Positions 7,589 to 17,407 of a DNA stretch of 64,000 nt are shown here, one piece after another. The DNA lies in assembly GCA_023382675.1 (NCBI GenBank), contig JAHDWN010000006.1, positions 124,001 to 188,000 on the forward strand, given 5' to 3'. This stretch comes from Anaerolineae bacterium (GTDB lineage: Bacteria; Chloroflexota; Anaerolineae; Aggregatilineales; Phototrophicaceae). The translations under genes and the position numbers were made by a program. A model generated the notes under the pieces. The model did no database searches and was not told the origin of the DNA. It was given only the letters and a program-made list of their open reading frames with translations. Each line of letters begins with the position of its first letter. Positions within the stretch are counted from its first letter, which is position 1.

Positions 7589-9811
7589 TTAAGAATTCTC
7601 AGCGTAGGTGAAGCGTATCCAATCGACCGCGATTGCCAGCTTGCGCGGATCGGCGCTCTGGCCGATCTCTGCCGGGATGATTGTGCCGTCGTAGATCAAT
7701 TCGACTTCGACATGCTTCCCCGCGCCGATGACATCCGCCGGGATGGTGAATGTGTAGACGCCGAGTGTATCAGGTACGACGGTGACTGTCTCGTCCAGTC
7801 GCTGCCCGTTGACGGCGATGCGCAGGCTGCGCGGCTCCCAGAATGCCTGGGCAGCCAGTTCTAATTGATATTCGCCCGGCGGCAGATCGACGTAGAGCTT
7901 GCTCGTCGGATATTCGCCTGTCCAGCGCCAGCGTGTCGCGCCGATGTCCTCCTGCCAGTGCCAGCCCCAGCCGATGAAACGCTCGTCGCCTGCTACGCCC
8001 ATGTCGATCTCGTAGACGCCAGGCGCGGTTTCGGGTGGCGTGCGTGCCGGGCAGCCGTCCGGGTGCCATGCTGTCCGGTAGACAATCGCATCGCGCTCGA
8101 TGGCATATGGGCACACCAGGTCGTCCTGAGAATTAAAGAAGCCGACGATTTCCTGGAGTGTTGGCCCTGGGCCGGGGATAAACTGCGTGTGAATAACGAA
8201 ATAGCCAATCGGCCAGCCAGAGATGCGCTCCTGCATCTGTTCGCGCACCGTTTCCGGCTCGACCAGTCGGCGCTGGCCGAGCCATGCCATCATCGCGTCC
8301 TGCGTCTCCATCCATAGGTAATGCCATGGATCGACGCGCGAGATGTGGCTGTTGACCATCCGTTTGCCATGAATGATGCCGTACCACTGGAGCGCGACCC
8401 ATTCGCTCCTGCCGACGATGCCCTCGCCGCTGGAGCCGGCCGTCGGGATCTCTACCACGACGTAATCGTAGTCCTCCTGTCCCATCGTTCTGTAGAAGTC
8501 GTATGCGGGTGGGATCGGTTGCAGCGGCACGGGGCGCAGCACACGCGAGTCGAGCATCACGAGCAGGATCAACAGGCTGGCGAACAGGTAACGATACTGT
8601 TGTCGTCTGGGCAGATATGGCGACAGACTGATGCCGATGAACACCAGCGCTGGAAACATGAACACGTTGACGAAGCGTTCCGGGTAGCGGAAGGTGCCGC
8701 CGAGCAGATTGTGCAGCCAGACATACGGCATCGGGATCGTCACGCCCAGGATGTCGATGCTTGCGCCTGCGGAGAGCACCAGCGGCGGAATCGCCGTGGC
8801 GAACCAGAACCATCGGGAAGGCTCGCCCGTGGGTGTTGCGTTGGTGCGCTTGCGCAAACTGATAACGAGTGCCAGCAGGAACACAGGCAGCAGAATCGCG
8901 CCCAGTGAAATACTCACGCCATCCTCTAGCCGCCAGAAGTAGCCGTTCGGGAATAGAATCGATGGCGCGCGCTCGGCGGGCGTCGTTGCCAGTACGCCGC
9001 GGTCGTATGTGAGCAGATATGGTATTGGTCCCGCTATCCATAAGAGGATGAGCGCGATGGTGATGCTCGCTAGTCCGTAGATGCTCAATGTTACGCGCTT
9101 GAGCCAGGTGCGTGCCTGGAGCAGTGTCCACAAGCCGTAAGGAAGGATTAAGAACGCCAGGAACAGCGGATATTGCAGATCGGTGAGTGTCATGCCCCAG
9201 AGGGCGGCGCTTAGTAAAAGTGCCCAAATGCCTGCGCGCGTGTGTGCGCCGCGCTCATAGTTTTGTGCAATTTGTTGCCATGTGAGTAGTGCGATTGGCA
9301 GCCACCACCATCCCATCAGATTGATGGTTGTCCATTTGCTGCTCCAGAACATCAGGCTGCTGCTCTGTGTGATCAGGCCGCCGGTGATGGCGATGAGCGG
9401 CGTGCTGTGGAAGTGTCTTAGGAGTGCGTAGGTGGTCAGGCCGAGTAGTGTGTGTCCGGTGAGCATGATGAGGATCATGCCGGTGATGGTCTGCGATGAG
9501 TCCCCTGCTGCGCGCCAGGTGGGGAACCAGGCGGTGCTGAGGGTGTGGAGGCTGAGATTGTTGATCGTTGGGTTGAGCAGGTAGTTGGTTTGGTAGATGG
9601 TCGCGCCGTTTTGCATCTGGTAGTTGATCCACCAGAGGTTCCAGTGGAAGTGATAGTAGTCGGTGGTGACGGGTTGTTCTGGGTCGCCTGGGATGTGTGT
9701 ATTGCTGTGGAGGATGGGGTTGGAAAGTTGTAACGTCGCGGTCGTGAGAAATAGGATTATTGGGAGTATGTGTGTTAGCTTGGGTCTGTTACTTGGCTTT
9801 GTTTTTGTCAT
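7589..9811 (-). CDS. Large polytopic membrane protein with C-terminal extracellular domain (paralogue 1)
   Basis: 740 residues: about ten transmembrane helices over the first 440 residues, then an extracytoplasmic part ending in a beta-sandwich-like domain (about residues 610-740). The layout resembles YfhO or GT-C-type membrane glycosyltransferase proteins, but no firm catalytic motif was seen, so the function is unassigned. A clear paralogue lies at 30271-32493; the two share the whole C-terminal domain, including DERFIGWGWHWQED and IGQSADPRKL. The first 200 codons (roughly 9200-9811) have a base composition very unlike the rest, with A/C-ending codons and little G. Confidence 0.75.
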   Translation of the reverse strand: MTKTKPSNRPKLTHILPIILFLTTATLQLSNPILHSNTHIPGDPEQPVTTDYYHFHWNLWWINYQMQNGATIYQTNYLLNPTINNLSLHTLSTAWFPTWRAAGDSSQTITGMILIMLTGHTLLGLTTYALLRHFHSTPLIAITGGLITQSSSLMFWSSKWTTINLMGWWWLPIALLTWQQIAQNYERGAHTRAGIWALLLSAALWGMTLTDLQYPLFLAFLILPYGLWTLLQARTWLKRVTLSIYGLASITIALILLWIAGPIPYLLTYDRGVLATTPAERAPSILFPNGYFWRLEDGVSISLGAILLPVFLLALVISLRKRTNATPTGEPSRWFWFATAIPPLVLSAGASIDILGVTIPMPYVWLHNLLGGTFRYPERFVNVFMFPALVFIGISLSPYLPRRQQYRYLFASLLILLVMLDSRVLRPVPLQPIPPAYDFYRTMGQEDYDYVVVEIPTAGSSGEGIVGRSEWVALQWYGIIHGKRMVNSHISRVDPWHYLWMETQDAMMAWLGQRRLVEPETVREQMQERISGWPIGYFVIHTQFIPGPGPTLQEIVGFFNSQDDLVCPYAIERDAIVYRTAWHPDGCPARTPPETAPGVYEIDMGVAGDERFIGWGWHWQEDIGATRWRWTGEYPTSKLYVDLPPGEYQLELAAQAFWEPRSLRIAVNGQRLDETVTVVPDTLGVYTFTIPADVIGAGKHVEVELIYDGTIIPAEIGQSADPRKLAIAVDWIRFTYAENS

Positions 9812-10004
9812 GACTATGCGAAATCACCGATCAAAAATGAGGAGGCACCGATTTGCCCTGGTGATAGTCAGAATCCGCCTCGATCTGCCGCCGTCTTGGA
9901 ACGCGAATTCGGCCCCGTGATGTCGTCAAATGGCGCGTCGCCCTTGCCGGTTGCTTCCCCCTGCCCTATCGCCCGATCTATCCCCTTAAACTCGAACACG
10001 CCGA

Positions 10005-10793
10005 TCAACCGCTGTGGATAAGCGTCCCTGGCGCAGCAGCACCCGCGAGCGTCGCCGCCAGCAATCCTGGCGTCACCCCGTTCATGATCCGTATCCGCAG
10101 CCCAGGTTGCGTCTGTGCCAGCGCCACCATGTCGCGCACCTTGGTCTCCATCCCGCCCGTCACGTCCGTGCCCGCCGAGCCGCCCAATGCTGCCTCGACA
10201 TCGGCCAGATTCGCGGGCGTGATCGCCTCGATCAGGCTGCCATCCGTCGCATAGACACCGTCGGTATTGCCCAACAGCAGAATTTCGTCCACTGGTAGAC
10301 GTCGCGCCAGGTAGAAAAAGATCGTCTCCGTCGAAACAATCGTCCCGCCGCGCATCTCGTCCAGAGCCACGTCGCCGTAGACCAGGGGTGCCAGGCCATG
10401 TGCCAGCGCCGCCCGAACTGGCGCGACCGCCATCTCGACAACGACGCCGTCGCGGCTGCGGACTGAGGCCGAGGGCTGGATGCGGATGACAGGGACACCG
10501 GCTGCCCACAGCGCTTTCGCGGTCAGGTAGTTCAACTCAGCGGCGGTGTTGGCAACCTCGGCAAAACCACGCCATTGGTCATCCGTCTGCACGCCCTGCA
10601 TCGTGCCGTGCCGTTTGGCCGCCATGTGCCCGAACGAGCCGCTGCCATGGCCGATCAAGAGCTGACGCCCAGGCTGCGCGCGTATGCCTTCAGCGATCTC
10701 CCGGCTTATGCGTGCGGTGACTTCCGGCAGAAACGCATTCTCACGTGTCTTATCCGTGATCAACGAGCCGCCCAGCTTCAGGAATGTCAGCAC
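10005..10793 (-). CDS. ipk: Isopentenyl phosphate kinase
   Basis: 262 residues of the amino-acid kinase fold. It begins VLTFLKLGGSLITDK (phosphate-binding Lys and Gly loop) and has GHGSGSFGH near residue 51, whose last His is the catalytic His typical of isopentenyl phosphate kinases. Later come LVYGDVALD, LGNTDGVY and VTGGMETKV. The enzyme phosphorylates isopentenyl phosphate to IPP. The GTG at 10793 was chosen because TTGGAGG stands eight bases before it; the frame opens 24 bases earlier with another GTG. Its partners in the alternative mevalonate route, mevalonate kinase and a decarboxylase, lie next door. Confidence 0.92.
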   Translation of the reverse strand: MLTFLKLGGSLITDKTRENAFLPEVTARISREIAEGIRAQPGRQLLIGHGSGSFGHMAAKRHGTMQGVQTDDQWRGFAEVANTAAELNYLTAKALWAAGVPVIRIQPSASVRSRDGVVVEMAVAPVRAALAHGLAPLVYGDVALDEMRGGTIVSTETIFFYLARRLPVDEILLLGNTDGVYATDGSLIEAITPANLADVEAALGGSAGTDVTGGMETKVRDMVALAQTQPGLRIRIMNGVTPGLLAATLAGAAAPGTLIHSG

Positions 10794-10942
10794 AACGACA
10801 GCCTCCAATGCGAGCACAATGCACGGCTATTGGAGCGCAAACCCGCGTGGCGCGCAACCAATTGGAAAATGAATTGTGAAACCAGATGTCAGGGATAAAG
10901 CAGCAGTTCGGCGCGCAATGAAACCGAACACTCATCACGCCC

Positions 10943-11872
10943 CTACCGCACCTCCGCCGCCCAGACTCGCACCGCACCGGCGGTTTCCAGCGCCTGGCGC
11001 ACCTGAGCCTCAGTCTCCGGCATGACCAGCGCAATCATGTTGCCGCCACGTCCGCCGCCGCTCATCTTCGCGCCGATGGCCCCGACCGCCAGCGCCGCCT
11101 GCACCAGCCGATCTAGCTCCGGCGAAGACACCGTCAGATCACGCAGCAGCCGGTGATTCTCGACCATCAGCCGTCCGGCTGCGCTCAGATCGCCTGTCTC
11201 CAGCGCCTGCCGCGCCGCCTCGACGTGCGCGCCGATGGCGTCCAGCTTCTTCTGGATGGTTTGTTTATCCTGCTCGTAAAGCTTGCGCACGTCGCCAACC
11301 GATTCGCGTGTCGGCGCACGAACACCTGTATCGCCGATCAGGAAGTGCAATGGCGTGCGCGCATGGAACGGCTCAAAATCGCTCCGGCTGCGGAACAGGA
11401 TCGGCATCTCGTAGACGATCACCGTGTTGTCAATGCCGCTCGGAGTCCCGTGATAGCGCTGCTCTGCCGCGTAGACGAGCATATTCAAATCTTCGTTCGT
11501 CAGCGTACAGCCACAGCAAGCGGTGATTGCCCGTGCCAGGGCTGCCGAAATCGCCGCGCCGCTGCCCAGCCCGCTGGCAACCGGAATATCCGAGCGCAGT
11601 TCGATGATCGCGTCGGGCGGTGTGGCATTCAAATGCCGCAGCACGCGCTGCGCCATTTCCACCAAAGAATTATCGACCTCAGCGGCCAGATCCACCGGCA
11701 GTTCGTGCCCGGTGTCAATCGCCCGGATAATCAACCCCTGTCCAGGTTCGGCGCTGCGCGTGACAGCGAATGCCCGCAAGAGCGGAACCGGGACGGCGAT
11801 GGCGGGTTTGCCATAGACGACAGCATGTTCACCATAGAGGATAATTTTGGCAGGCGCGCTGTAGATACTCAT
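10943..11872 (-). CDS. mvk: Mevalonate kinase (GHMP family)
   Basis: 309 residues. Motif 1 is [20 protein letters not shown] at the N terminus. The ATP-binding GHMP loop is [16 protein letters not shown] near residue 100, and the third motif is [15 protein letters not shown] near the C terminus. It phosphorylates mevalonate to mevalonate 5-phosphate in the cytosol. The start at 11872 overlaps the stop of the upstream UbiA gene as ATGA, so the two are translationally coupled. An isopentenyl phosphate kinase gene follows 149 bases downstream. Confidence 0.93.
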   Translation of the reverse strand: MSIYSAPAKIILYGEHAVVYGKPAIAVPVPLLRAFAVTRSAEPGQGLIIRAIDTGHELPVDLAAEVDNSLVEMAQRVLRHLNATPPDAIIELRSDIPVASGLGSGAAISAALARAITACCGCTLTNEDLNMLVYAAEQRYHGTPSGIDNTVIVYEMPILFRSRSDFEPFHARTPLHFLIGDTGVRAPTRESVGDVRKLYEQDKQTIQKKLDAIGAHVEAARQALETGDLSAAGRLMVENHRLLRDLTVSSPELDRLVQAALAVGAIGAKMSGGGRGGNMIALVMPETEAQVRQALETAGAVRVWAAEVR

Positions 11873-12825
11873 GATGCAGGCGCATTTGCGGCGATGGGTG
11901 CAAGGTATAGAATAATAATACAAACGATCCCCCAAAGGACGATCGAAATCTGTAGCGGGCGGTCACGCAAGACGACCTCGTCCGGCGCGCTCCCCTCACC
12001 CTTCACGTGAATCAGGTACAGGTAGCGAATGATGCCGTACCAGACGAACGGCACAGTCACCAGCGCCAGATTCGTACCCGCGAGCAGGATTGACGGCGCT
12101 TCGACGGTGTAAAACAGATACGTGAGCATTGTGCTGACGACGGAGATGCGCAGGAGTTCGTCCAGCAGCGGCAGATTGTATTCGCGCAGAGTCACGCGCG
12201 TGTTCCCGGCCTTCTCGGCCATCAGCAGGAGTTCTTGCCGCCGCTTGCCGACGATCAGGAACAACGCCAGCGTCGCCATGCAGGCATACAGCCACGGCGA
12301 AAACACCGCCACCTGCACGACCAATACCCCCGCCCCAACGCGCATGATGAAACCGAGCACGATCACGACCAGATCGATCAAGACGACGTGCTTGAGCCGG
12401 AACGAATACAGAAGCTGCATCACCAGGTAAAACGCCAGCACCACCGCAAAGGAGCGGCTCAAAGGGATCGCCAGGATGATCGCCACCAGCGGCAGGATCA
12501 CGGCGGCAGCCCGCGCCAGCGGGATTGGCAGTTGCCCGGCCGCAATGGGCCTGAATTTCTTGCGCGGATGTTGTCGATCTGCACGCACATCCACCAGGTC
12601 GTTCATGATGTAGACCGACCCCGTAATCATGCACAGGAGCACGAAGGCCAGTGTTACGCGTATGAAAGACTCGGTAATGAACAACTGTCCGTCAAAGATT
12701 ATTCCCGCATAGATAAACACATTTTTCGTCCACTGGTGTGGGCGCATTGTACGCAGAAGTGCAGGTGCAGCGCGCAAACTGTAGCTCCAATCTTGAGTTT
12801 CTCGTCGCCGGTAGGACTGCGCCAC
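11869..12825 (-). CDS. UbiA-family prenyltransferase, decaprenyl-phosphate phosphoribosyltransferase-like
   Basis: 318 residues with eight or nine transmembrane helices. The first Asp-rich motif is [13 protein letters not shown], preceded by [15 protein letters not shown], the signature opening of the DPPR-synthase branch that joins PRPP-ribose to polyprenyl phosphate. Coupling by ATGA overlap to mevalonate kinase puts it in isoprenoid use. The likely role is to make a polyprenyl-phosphoribose glycan donor or another prenylated lipid; exact acceptor is inference. The start is a GTG at 12825 without a strong ribosome site; an internal ATG at 12747, just before the conserved region, is an alternative. 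Confidence 0.85.
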   Translation of the reverse strand: MAQSYRRRETQDWSYSLRAAPALLRTMRPHQWTKNVFIYAGIIFDGQLFITESFIRVTLAFVLLCMITGSVYIMNDLVDVRADRQHPRKKFRPIAAGQLPIPLARAAAVILPLVAIILAIPLSRSFAVVLAFYLVMQLLYSFRLKHVVLIDLVVIVLGFIMRVGAGVLVVQVAVFSPWLYACMATLALFLIVGKRRQELLLMAEKAGNTRVTLREYNLPLLDELLRISVVSTMLTYLFYTVEAPSILLAGTNLALVTVPFVWYGIIRYLYLIHVKGEGSAPDEVVLRDRPLQISIVLWGIVCIIILYLAPIAANAPAS

Positions 12826-12994
12826 AGCCGGTTTGTGTGATCGCTATCCGTTTATTGTATCATCGGGTAAGCCAACGCACTTGCCTACGTTCACGGCGAA
12901 ACGTCGCCAAATCGCATCCCAACAACCCCAAGTATTCCACGATTGCGCGCGTTTGGATATGCCCTTCACCCGCAAAACGACCGCTGCGCGCCAA

Positions 12995-13023
12995 CTGCCA
13001 ATAGCACGCAAATTTAGTATAAT
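12995..13023 (+). promoter_or_regulatory. Promoter of the decarboxylase gene
   Basis: A perfect TATAAT at 13018-13023 with CTGCCA at 12995-13000 (4 of 6 to TTGACA) and 17-base spacing. Transcription would begin near 13030, before the GTG start at 13058. This argues against a longer N-terminal extension even though the frame is open upstream. Confidence 0.6.
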
Positions 13024-13057
13024 CAGTCCTTTCCTGCTCACCACGGAGTTGAACAGC

Positions 13058-14035
13058 GTGCATCAGGCCACCGCTCGCGCGCACCCCAACATTGCCTTCA
13101 TCAAATACTGGGGCAATCGTGACTCACATTTGCGCTTGCCCGCCAGCTCATCGATCAGCATGAATCTTGACGGTCTCTTCACCGAAACAACCGTCCAGTG
13201 GAGCGCCCGGCAGACCTCTGACACTTTTGTGCTCAACGGCGCTGCGCAGTTCGGCGCGCCGCTCACGCGCGTCAGCGCCCACATGGATCATCTGCGCCAG
13301 CGGTTGAACATTATCGACAAAGCGCACGTTGAATCCGCCAACAACTTCCCCACCGGTGCCGGGGTCGCCTCGTCGGCTGCAGCCTTCGCCGCGCTCACCG
13401 TGGCCGCGGTCGTCGCTGCCGGCGATCAGTTGGATGAGCGCGAACTGACAACTCTGGCGCGCCTTGGTTCAGGCTCTGCGGCCCGTTCAGTACCCGCCGG
13501 TTACGTCGAGTGGCATACGGCCAAAACACACGAAGAATCCTATGCTGAGACGATTTTCGCGCCCGATTACTGGGATCTCGTCGATGTGGTCGCCATCGTC
13601 AACACGACGCACAAAGCCCGCGGCTCGACCGAAGGCCACAGCGCAGCGGATACGAGCGACCTCCAGCCGGCGCGGATTGCGGGCGCTGCCGGGCGGCTGG
13701 CTGCCTGCAAAACCGCCATCCGCGACCGCGATTTCGACGCGTTCGCCCAGGTGGTCGAGCACGACAGCAACCTGATGCATGCCGTTATGATGACCAGCCG
13801 CCCGCCGGTGTTCTACTGGCAGCCAGCGTCGCTCGCGCTTATGCAGCGCGTGCGTGATCTGCGCGCCGATGGCGTGCGCGTGTGCTATACGCTGGACGCA
13901 GGCCCGAACGTTCATTGTATTTGCGTAAGAGACGATGCCGCCGAGGTAAAAGCGGCGCTCGATGGCATGTCAGAAGTGATAGAAACACTCACTGCTCCCG
14001 CTGGCGGCGGCGTTCAGATCATCGCGCGTAGATGA
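13058..14035 (+). CDS. Diphosphomevalonate or phosphomevalonate decarboxylase (GHMP family)
   Basis: 325 residues from a GTG at 13058 with GGAG ten bases upstream. Landmarks are AHPNIAFIKYWGNRD at the N terminus, PASSSISMNL, and the GHMP loop PTGAGVASSAAAFAAL near residue 98; the C terminus carries the LDAGPNVHCI block. Classical enzymes decarboxylate mevalonate diphosphate. In Roseiflexus the homologue accepts mevalonate 5-phosphate and gives isopentenyl phosphate. No phosphomevalonate kinase is visible here, while isopentenyl phosphate kinase is, so the phosphomevalonate activity is more likely. It is divergent from the UbiA gene. Confidence 0.9.
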   Translation: MHQATARAHPNIAFIKYWGNRDSHLRLPASSSISMNLDGLFTETTVQWSARQTSDTFVLNGAAQFGAPLTRVSAHMDHLRQRLNIIDKAHVESANNFPTGAGVASSAAAFAALTVAAVVAAGDQLDERELTTLARLGSGSAARSVPAGYVEWHTAKTHEESYAETIFAPDYWDLVDVVAIVNTTHKARGSTEGHSAADTSDLQPARIAGAAGRLAACKTAIRDRDFDAFAQVVEHDSNLMHAVMMTSRPPVFYWQPASLALMQRVRDLRADGVRVCYTLDAGPNVHCICVRDDAAEVKAALDGMSEVIETLTAPAGGGVQIIARR

Positions 14036-14053
14036 GCGCAGGCGAAGCATCGC

Positions 14054-14083
14054 TTGAACCTACATCGACTCTCCCCCTATAAT
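14054..14083 (+). promoter_or_regulatory. Promoter of the RseP-like protease gene
   Basis: TATAAT at 14078-14083 and TTGAAC at 14054-14059 with an 18-base spacer, placed 65 bases before the ATG at 14149. The hexamers are strong for a GC-rich genome. Confidence 0.55.
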
Positions 14084-14148
14084 GCGTATAGTGTCAGCCG
14101 TCTTATGCCGACGGAAGGCCAGAATTGAGCAGCTAAAGGCTATCGAGA

Positions 14149-15600
14149 ATGACAGACTTCCTTCTCAGCAACGATTTCATCACCGGCATCATCGCATTCT
14201 TGCTCGTATTGATCCCGGCGGTGATCATCCATGAGATCGGTCATTTCCTGGCCGCAAAAGCCGTAGGTATCACCATTCTGGAGTTCGGCATCGGCATGCC
14301 GCCGCGCATGGTCAAGCTCTTTACCCGTGGTGGCACCGAGTACACCCTGAACTGGCTGCCGCTCGGCGGTTTCGTCCGTCCGCTCGGCGAAGGCGTCGTC
14401 AGCCAGATGGGCGAAGAAGCGACCGAGGAAGACCGAGAAGAAGCCAAACGTCGCGGCATCGCTAACGCCAAGTCGGTCTACGAAGCGCGCCCCTGGGAAC
14501 GCATCGTCTTCATGATCGCCGGTGCGATGGCGAACTTCTTGATGGCGCTTGCGCTCTTTGCCGTCGTCGCGCTCATCGGCCTGCCGGAGATCGTCGGCGC
14601 GCGCGCACACATCGTGTACGTCGCGCCAGAGTCTTCGCTCTACGCCGCCGGGCTGCGCTCAGGCGATTTCATCGAAAAGATCGACGGCGAGAACTTCGCC
14701 GATACGGATGCACTCTTCAACCGCATGGCGAGCGCCGATGCGCCATTCCAGCTCACCGTCGCGCGCCCGGAGGGCGAATCAACGACAGCGCTCACACTTG
14801 ACGTTACCTCGCTCGCGGCGAGCGGCGAGACGACCGAAACACACCCGATCATTGGCTTCGTCGCGCCGAACTCCCCTGCTGACCGCGCCGGCCTGCAGGC
14901 GGGTGATCTCGTGCTGGCGTTTAACGGCACGCCAACCTACGTCTTCCCGGATCTGCAAGCACAGATCGCCGACAGCATCGGCGTGCGCTCGACCATTACG
15001 CTCTGGCGCGACGGCGAAACGATCGAAGCCTCGCTCGTGCCGCGCGTCAACCCACCCGAAGGCGAAGGCGCAATCGGCATCGCCTTTAGCGTCGCCGACA
15101 CGGCCATGCTCGACACGACCAATGGCCTGGCTTACACGCCCGGCCCCGACCAGCAAACCATGCAGCCACAGCCGCTGAGCGTTGCCATTCCCTATGCCTT
15201 CCAGCAGTTCGGCGAGGTCATCAATATCATCGCCAGCATCCCGGCTCAAGTTTTGCAGGGAACTGCTGACCCGAACATGCTCCGGCCTATCGGGCCGGTC
15301 GGCGTCAGCCAGGCGGGCGCGGAACTCCTGCGCGAAAGCGTCTCCGAGAACCGCCCGATGATCATCTTGAACTTCATCGCGCTCGTCAGCATCTCGTTGG
15401 GTTTGACGAACTTGCTGCCGATCCCAGCATTGGACGGTGGCCGCATTCTATTCGTCCTGCTCGAAATTGTGCGCGGGCGACCCATTTCGCCCGAACGCGA
15501 AGGGCTTGTCCATCTGGTTGGACTGGCGCTGCTGCTCTCGTTGATGGTCGTCGTGCTCATCAATGACATTGCCCATCCAGTAACCGACTTGCTGCGTTAG
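14149..15600 (+). CDS. rseP: RseP-type site-2 protease (membrane zinc metalloprotease)
   Basis: 483 residues. The zinc motif H28-E-I-G-H32 lies in the first transmembrane helix and the second zinc-ligand motif, NLLPIPALDGGRILF, near residue 425. Two PDZ-like domains sit between them (about residues 150-330). It cuts transmembrane segments of anti-sigma factors or signal peptides in the membrane. The middle part is longer than in E. coli RseP, as often seen outside Proteobacteria. A promoter with TATAAT lies upstream, and the neighbours show no sigma-factor gene, so the target is unknown. Confidence 0.9.
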   Translation: MTDFLLSNDFITGIIAFLLVLIPAVIIHEIGHFLAAKAVGITILEFGIGMPPRMVKLFTRGGTEYTLNWLPLGGFVRPLGEGVVSQMGEEATEEDREEAKRRGIANAKSVYEARPWERIVFMIAGAMANFLMALALFAVVALIGLPEIVGARAHIVYVAPESSLYAAGLRSGDFIEKIDGENFADTDALFNRMASADAPFQLTVARPEGESTTALTLDVTSLAASGETTETHPIIGFVAPNSPADRAGLQAGDLVLAFNGTPTYVFPDLQAQIADSIGVRSTITLWRDGETIEASLVPRVNPPEGEGAIGIAFSVADTAMLDTTNGLAYTPGPDQQTMQPQPLSVAIPYAFQQFGEVINIIASIPAQVLQGTADPNMLRPIGPVGVSQAGAELLRESVSENRPMIILNFIALVSISLGLTNLLPIPALDGGRILFVLLEIVRGRPISPEREGLVHLVGLALLLSLMVVVLINDIAHPVTDLLR

Positions 15601-15744
15601 CGCAAGCGGCGAGACATTCAAACACTATAGCCAATCGTGCGCCAGGCAATGACTGCCAGCGCAGCTTTCGTCGCTTTGCCAACAACCCCGCCATCCCGCG
15701 CGCAGGTATCCATTTGCTGCGTGGGACACATAAGGAGCAACACC

Positions 15745-16839
15745 ATGTCCGACTATTTCGATCCGGAACTGGACGAAGAAGAGCCATTCGAAGATGAGCC
15801 GGAAGATCGCCAGCGCCCGAACATCGCTGAGACGATCAAAACCCTCCGGGAAGCCGACGCTGGCGGTATTTACGCGGAGGTTTTCTACGGCCTGTCGGAT
15901 CTGGATCCAGCCGAAATCGCGCAGTTGCGCGATACCTGGGAAACCCTGAGCACCGACTATCGTGCCAAACTGTTGCGGCAGTTGGTTGACGTCTCGGAGA
16001 TGAACTTCGATCTCGATTACACCCCATTGGCTGCGTTCGCCCTCGAAGACGAAAACACCGATGTCCGTGCAGCCGCCGTCGAACTCCTGTGGATCGATGA
16101 AACGCTGCCCACGATGCAGCGCATGATCAATCTCGCGCTCGAAGACGACGCCGCGCCCGTGCGCGCGGCTGCGGCCAGCGCCCTGGGGCGCTTCATTCTG
16201 CTCGGCGAATACGAGGAACTGCCCGCCAGCCAGACCGATACCGCAGTCGATGCCGCGCTCAGTATCTACAACGACCACGACGAAGTGATCGAGGTACGCC
16301 GCCGCGCCCTGGAGTCGCTCGGCAATTCCAGCCACCTCGCCGTCAGCGACCTGATCGAAGAAGCCTATAACAGCAGCGAAAAACTTATGCGCGTGAGCGC
16401 CGTCTTCGCCATGGGCCGCACCAACGATCCGAAATGGGAGCCGCTCGTCCTGCGCGAACTCAACAGCGGCGATCCTGAGCTTCGCTACGAAGCGGCCCGC
16501 GCCGCCGGTGAAATCGGCCTGGAATCTGCCGTGGCAAAGCTTTCGCGCCTGGTGCACGAGGGTGACCGTGACATCAAAGAAGTCTCCATCTGGTCGCTGG
16601 GTGAAATCGCCACCAGCGCCGCCCTCGACACGCTCGACCGCCTGACCGCCGATCCGGCCTTCATCGACGACGAAGACCTGCAAGAAGCCATCGAAGATGC
16701 GCTCTTAATGGCATCACTGCCGGGCGGCGACCTGCCGTTGTTCGAGTTGGACGACGACGATCCGTTTTACGACGAAGACGAAGTCGGGGATGAATTGTTC
16801 GGCGATGACGATTTAGAGGATAATGACTATCTGAACTGA
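15745..16839 (+). CDS. HEAT-repeat protein
   Basis: 364 residues from the ATG at 15745, which has AAGGAG eight bases upstream. The protein starts with a very acidic stretch, has about six HEAT or PBS-lyase-like helical repeats (for example DVRAAAVELLW, PVRAAAASALGRF, LRYEAARAAGEIG) and ends in a highly acidic tail of Asp and Glu. Such alpha-solenoids bind partner proteins; no catalytic residues are seen. It lies 144 bases after the RseP-like gene and ends at a shared terminator. Confidence 0.82.
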   Translation: MSDYFDPELDEEEPFEDEPEDRQRPNIAETIKTLREADAGGIYAEVFYGLSDLDPAEIAQLRDTWETLSTDYRAKLLRQLVDVSEMNFDLDYTPLAAFALEDENTDVRAAAVELLWIDETLPTMQRMINLALEDDAAPVRAAAASALGRFILLGEYEELPASQTDTAVDAALSIYNDHDEVIEVRRRALESLGNSSHLAVSDLIEEAYNSSEKLMRVSAVFAMGRTNDPKWEPLVLRELNSGDPELRYEAARAAGEIGLESAVAKLSRLVHEGDRDIKEVSIWSLGEIATSAALDTLDRLTADPAFIDDEDLQEAIEDALLMASLPGGDLPLFELDDDDPFYDEDEVGDELFGDDDLEDNDYLN

Positions 16840-16890
16840 CGCCGCGCCTGCTCCCGTGCTGAGCAGAAGCCTGTGCTGCGCCAGAAACAA

Positions 16891-16917
16891 ACGAGGCGTA
16901 CACTCGGTACGCCTCGT
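16891..16917. terminator. Bidirectional terminator between convergent genes
   Basis: A perfect 11-bp stem (16891-16901 with 16907-16917) and a five-base loop between the stop of the HEAT-repeat gene and the stop of the SCP2 gene. The flanks are T-rich after the stem on the plus strand (TGTCTGT) and TTGTTT on the minus strand, so it can serve both genes. Confidence 0.75.
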
Positions 16918-16950
16918 TGTCTGTCACAATGCTGAATCGGCGAACGACGA

Positions 16951-17280
16951 CTAGCCGTTGATCATCGGCATCAACTTCAGCGCCAGCCCGGTATCCCCCT
17001 GAATTTTGATCTTGCCGGTCATGAATGCCTGCATCGGATTCAAGCCGCCGCCGATCATGGTGGCAAAATCATCCGCTGAAGCCTTTAACGTCATCTTCGG
17101 GCTTTCGACGCTGCCTTCGCCGGTCTGCACGCCGCTGGGCGCAATGCGCAGCCAGTACATGCCACCACCATCGCCAGACAGATCGAACTGGATCTCAGCA
17201 TCAATCCCGGCGACCTTTTCCGGGTCAAACCGACCGACCATGCCGTTAAAAATATCTTTGATCTGCTCGCTAGTCGCCAT
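16951..17280 (-). CDS. SCP2 sterol-carrier-domain protein
   Basis: 109 residues, a single SCP2 domain: MATSEQIKDIFNGM at the start, then the beta-sheet part with IQFDLSGDGGG, and a C-terminal MTGKIKIQGDTGLALKLM, the family's most conserved block. These small proteins bind acyl chains or other lipids in the cytosol. The ATG at 17280 has GGGAG six bases upstream; the frame extends further but without coding character. It is a monocistronic gene, divergent from the LysM/M23 gene. Confidence 0.88.
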   Translation of the reverse strand: MATSEQIKDIFNGMVGRFDPEKVAGIDAEIQFDLSGDGGGMYWLRIAPSGVQTGEGSVESPKMTLKASADDFATMIGGGLNPMQAFMTGKIKIQGDTGLALKLMPMING

Positions 17281-17407
17281 GACTCTCCCACTCCTGTCGT
17301 CGTAAAACCGTCGGGTACTTTGCCTGTCTTCGACAATGGGCATAGTATACAATCGTTGCCATGGTAACACAATCGAATCGCGATTAGAATAGCCCAACTG
17401 AAGCCCG

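Noticed and set aside
12833-13057. 75-codon N-terminal extension of the decarboxylase
   Set aside because: The extension has no family similarity, and a good promoter (TATAAT at 13018) plus GGAG and GTG at 13058 lie inside it.
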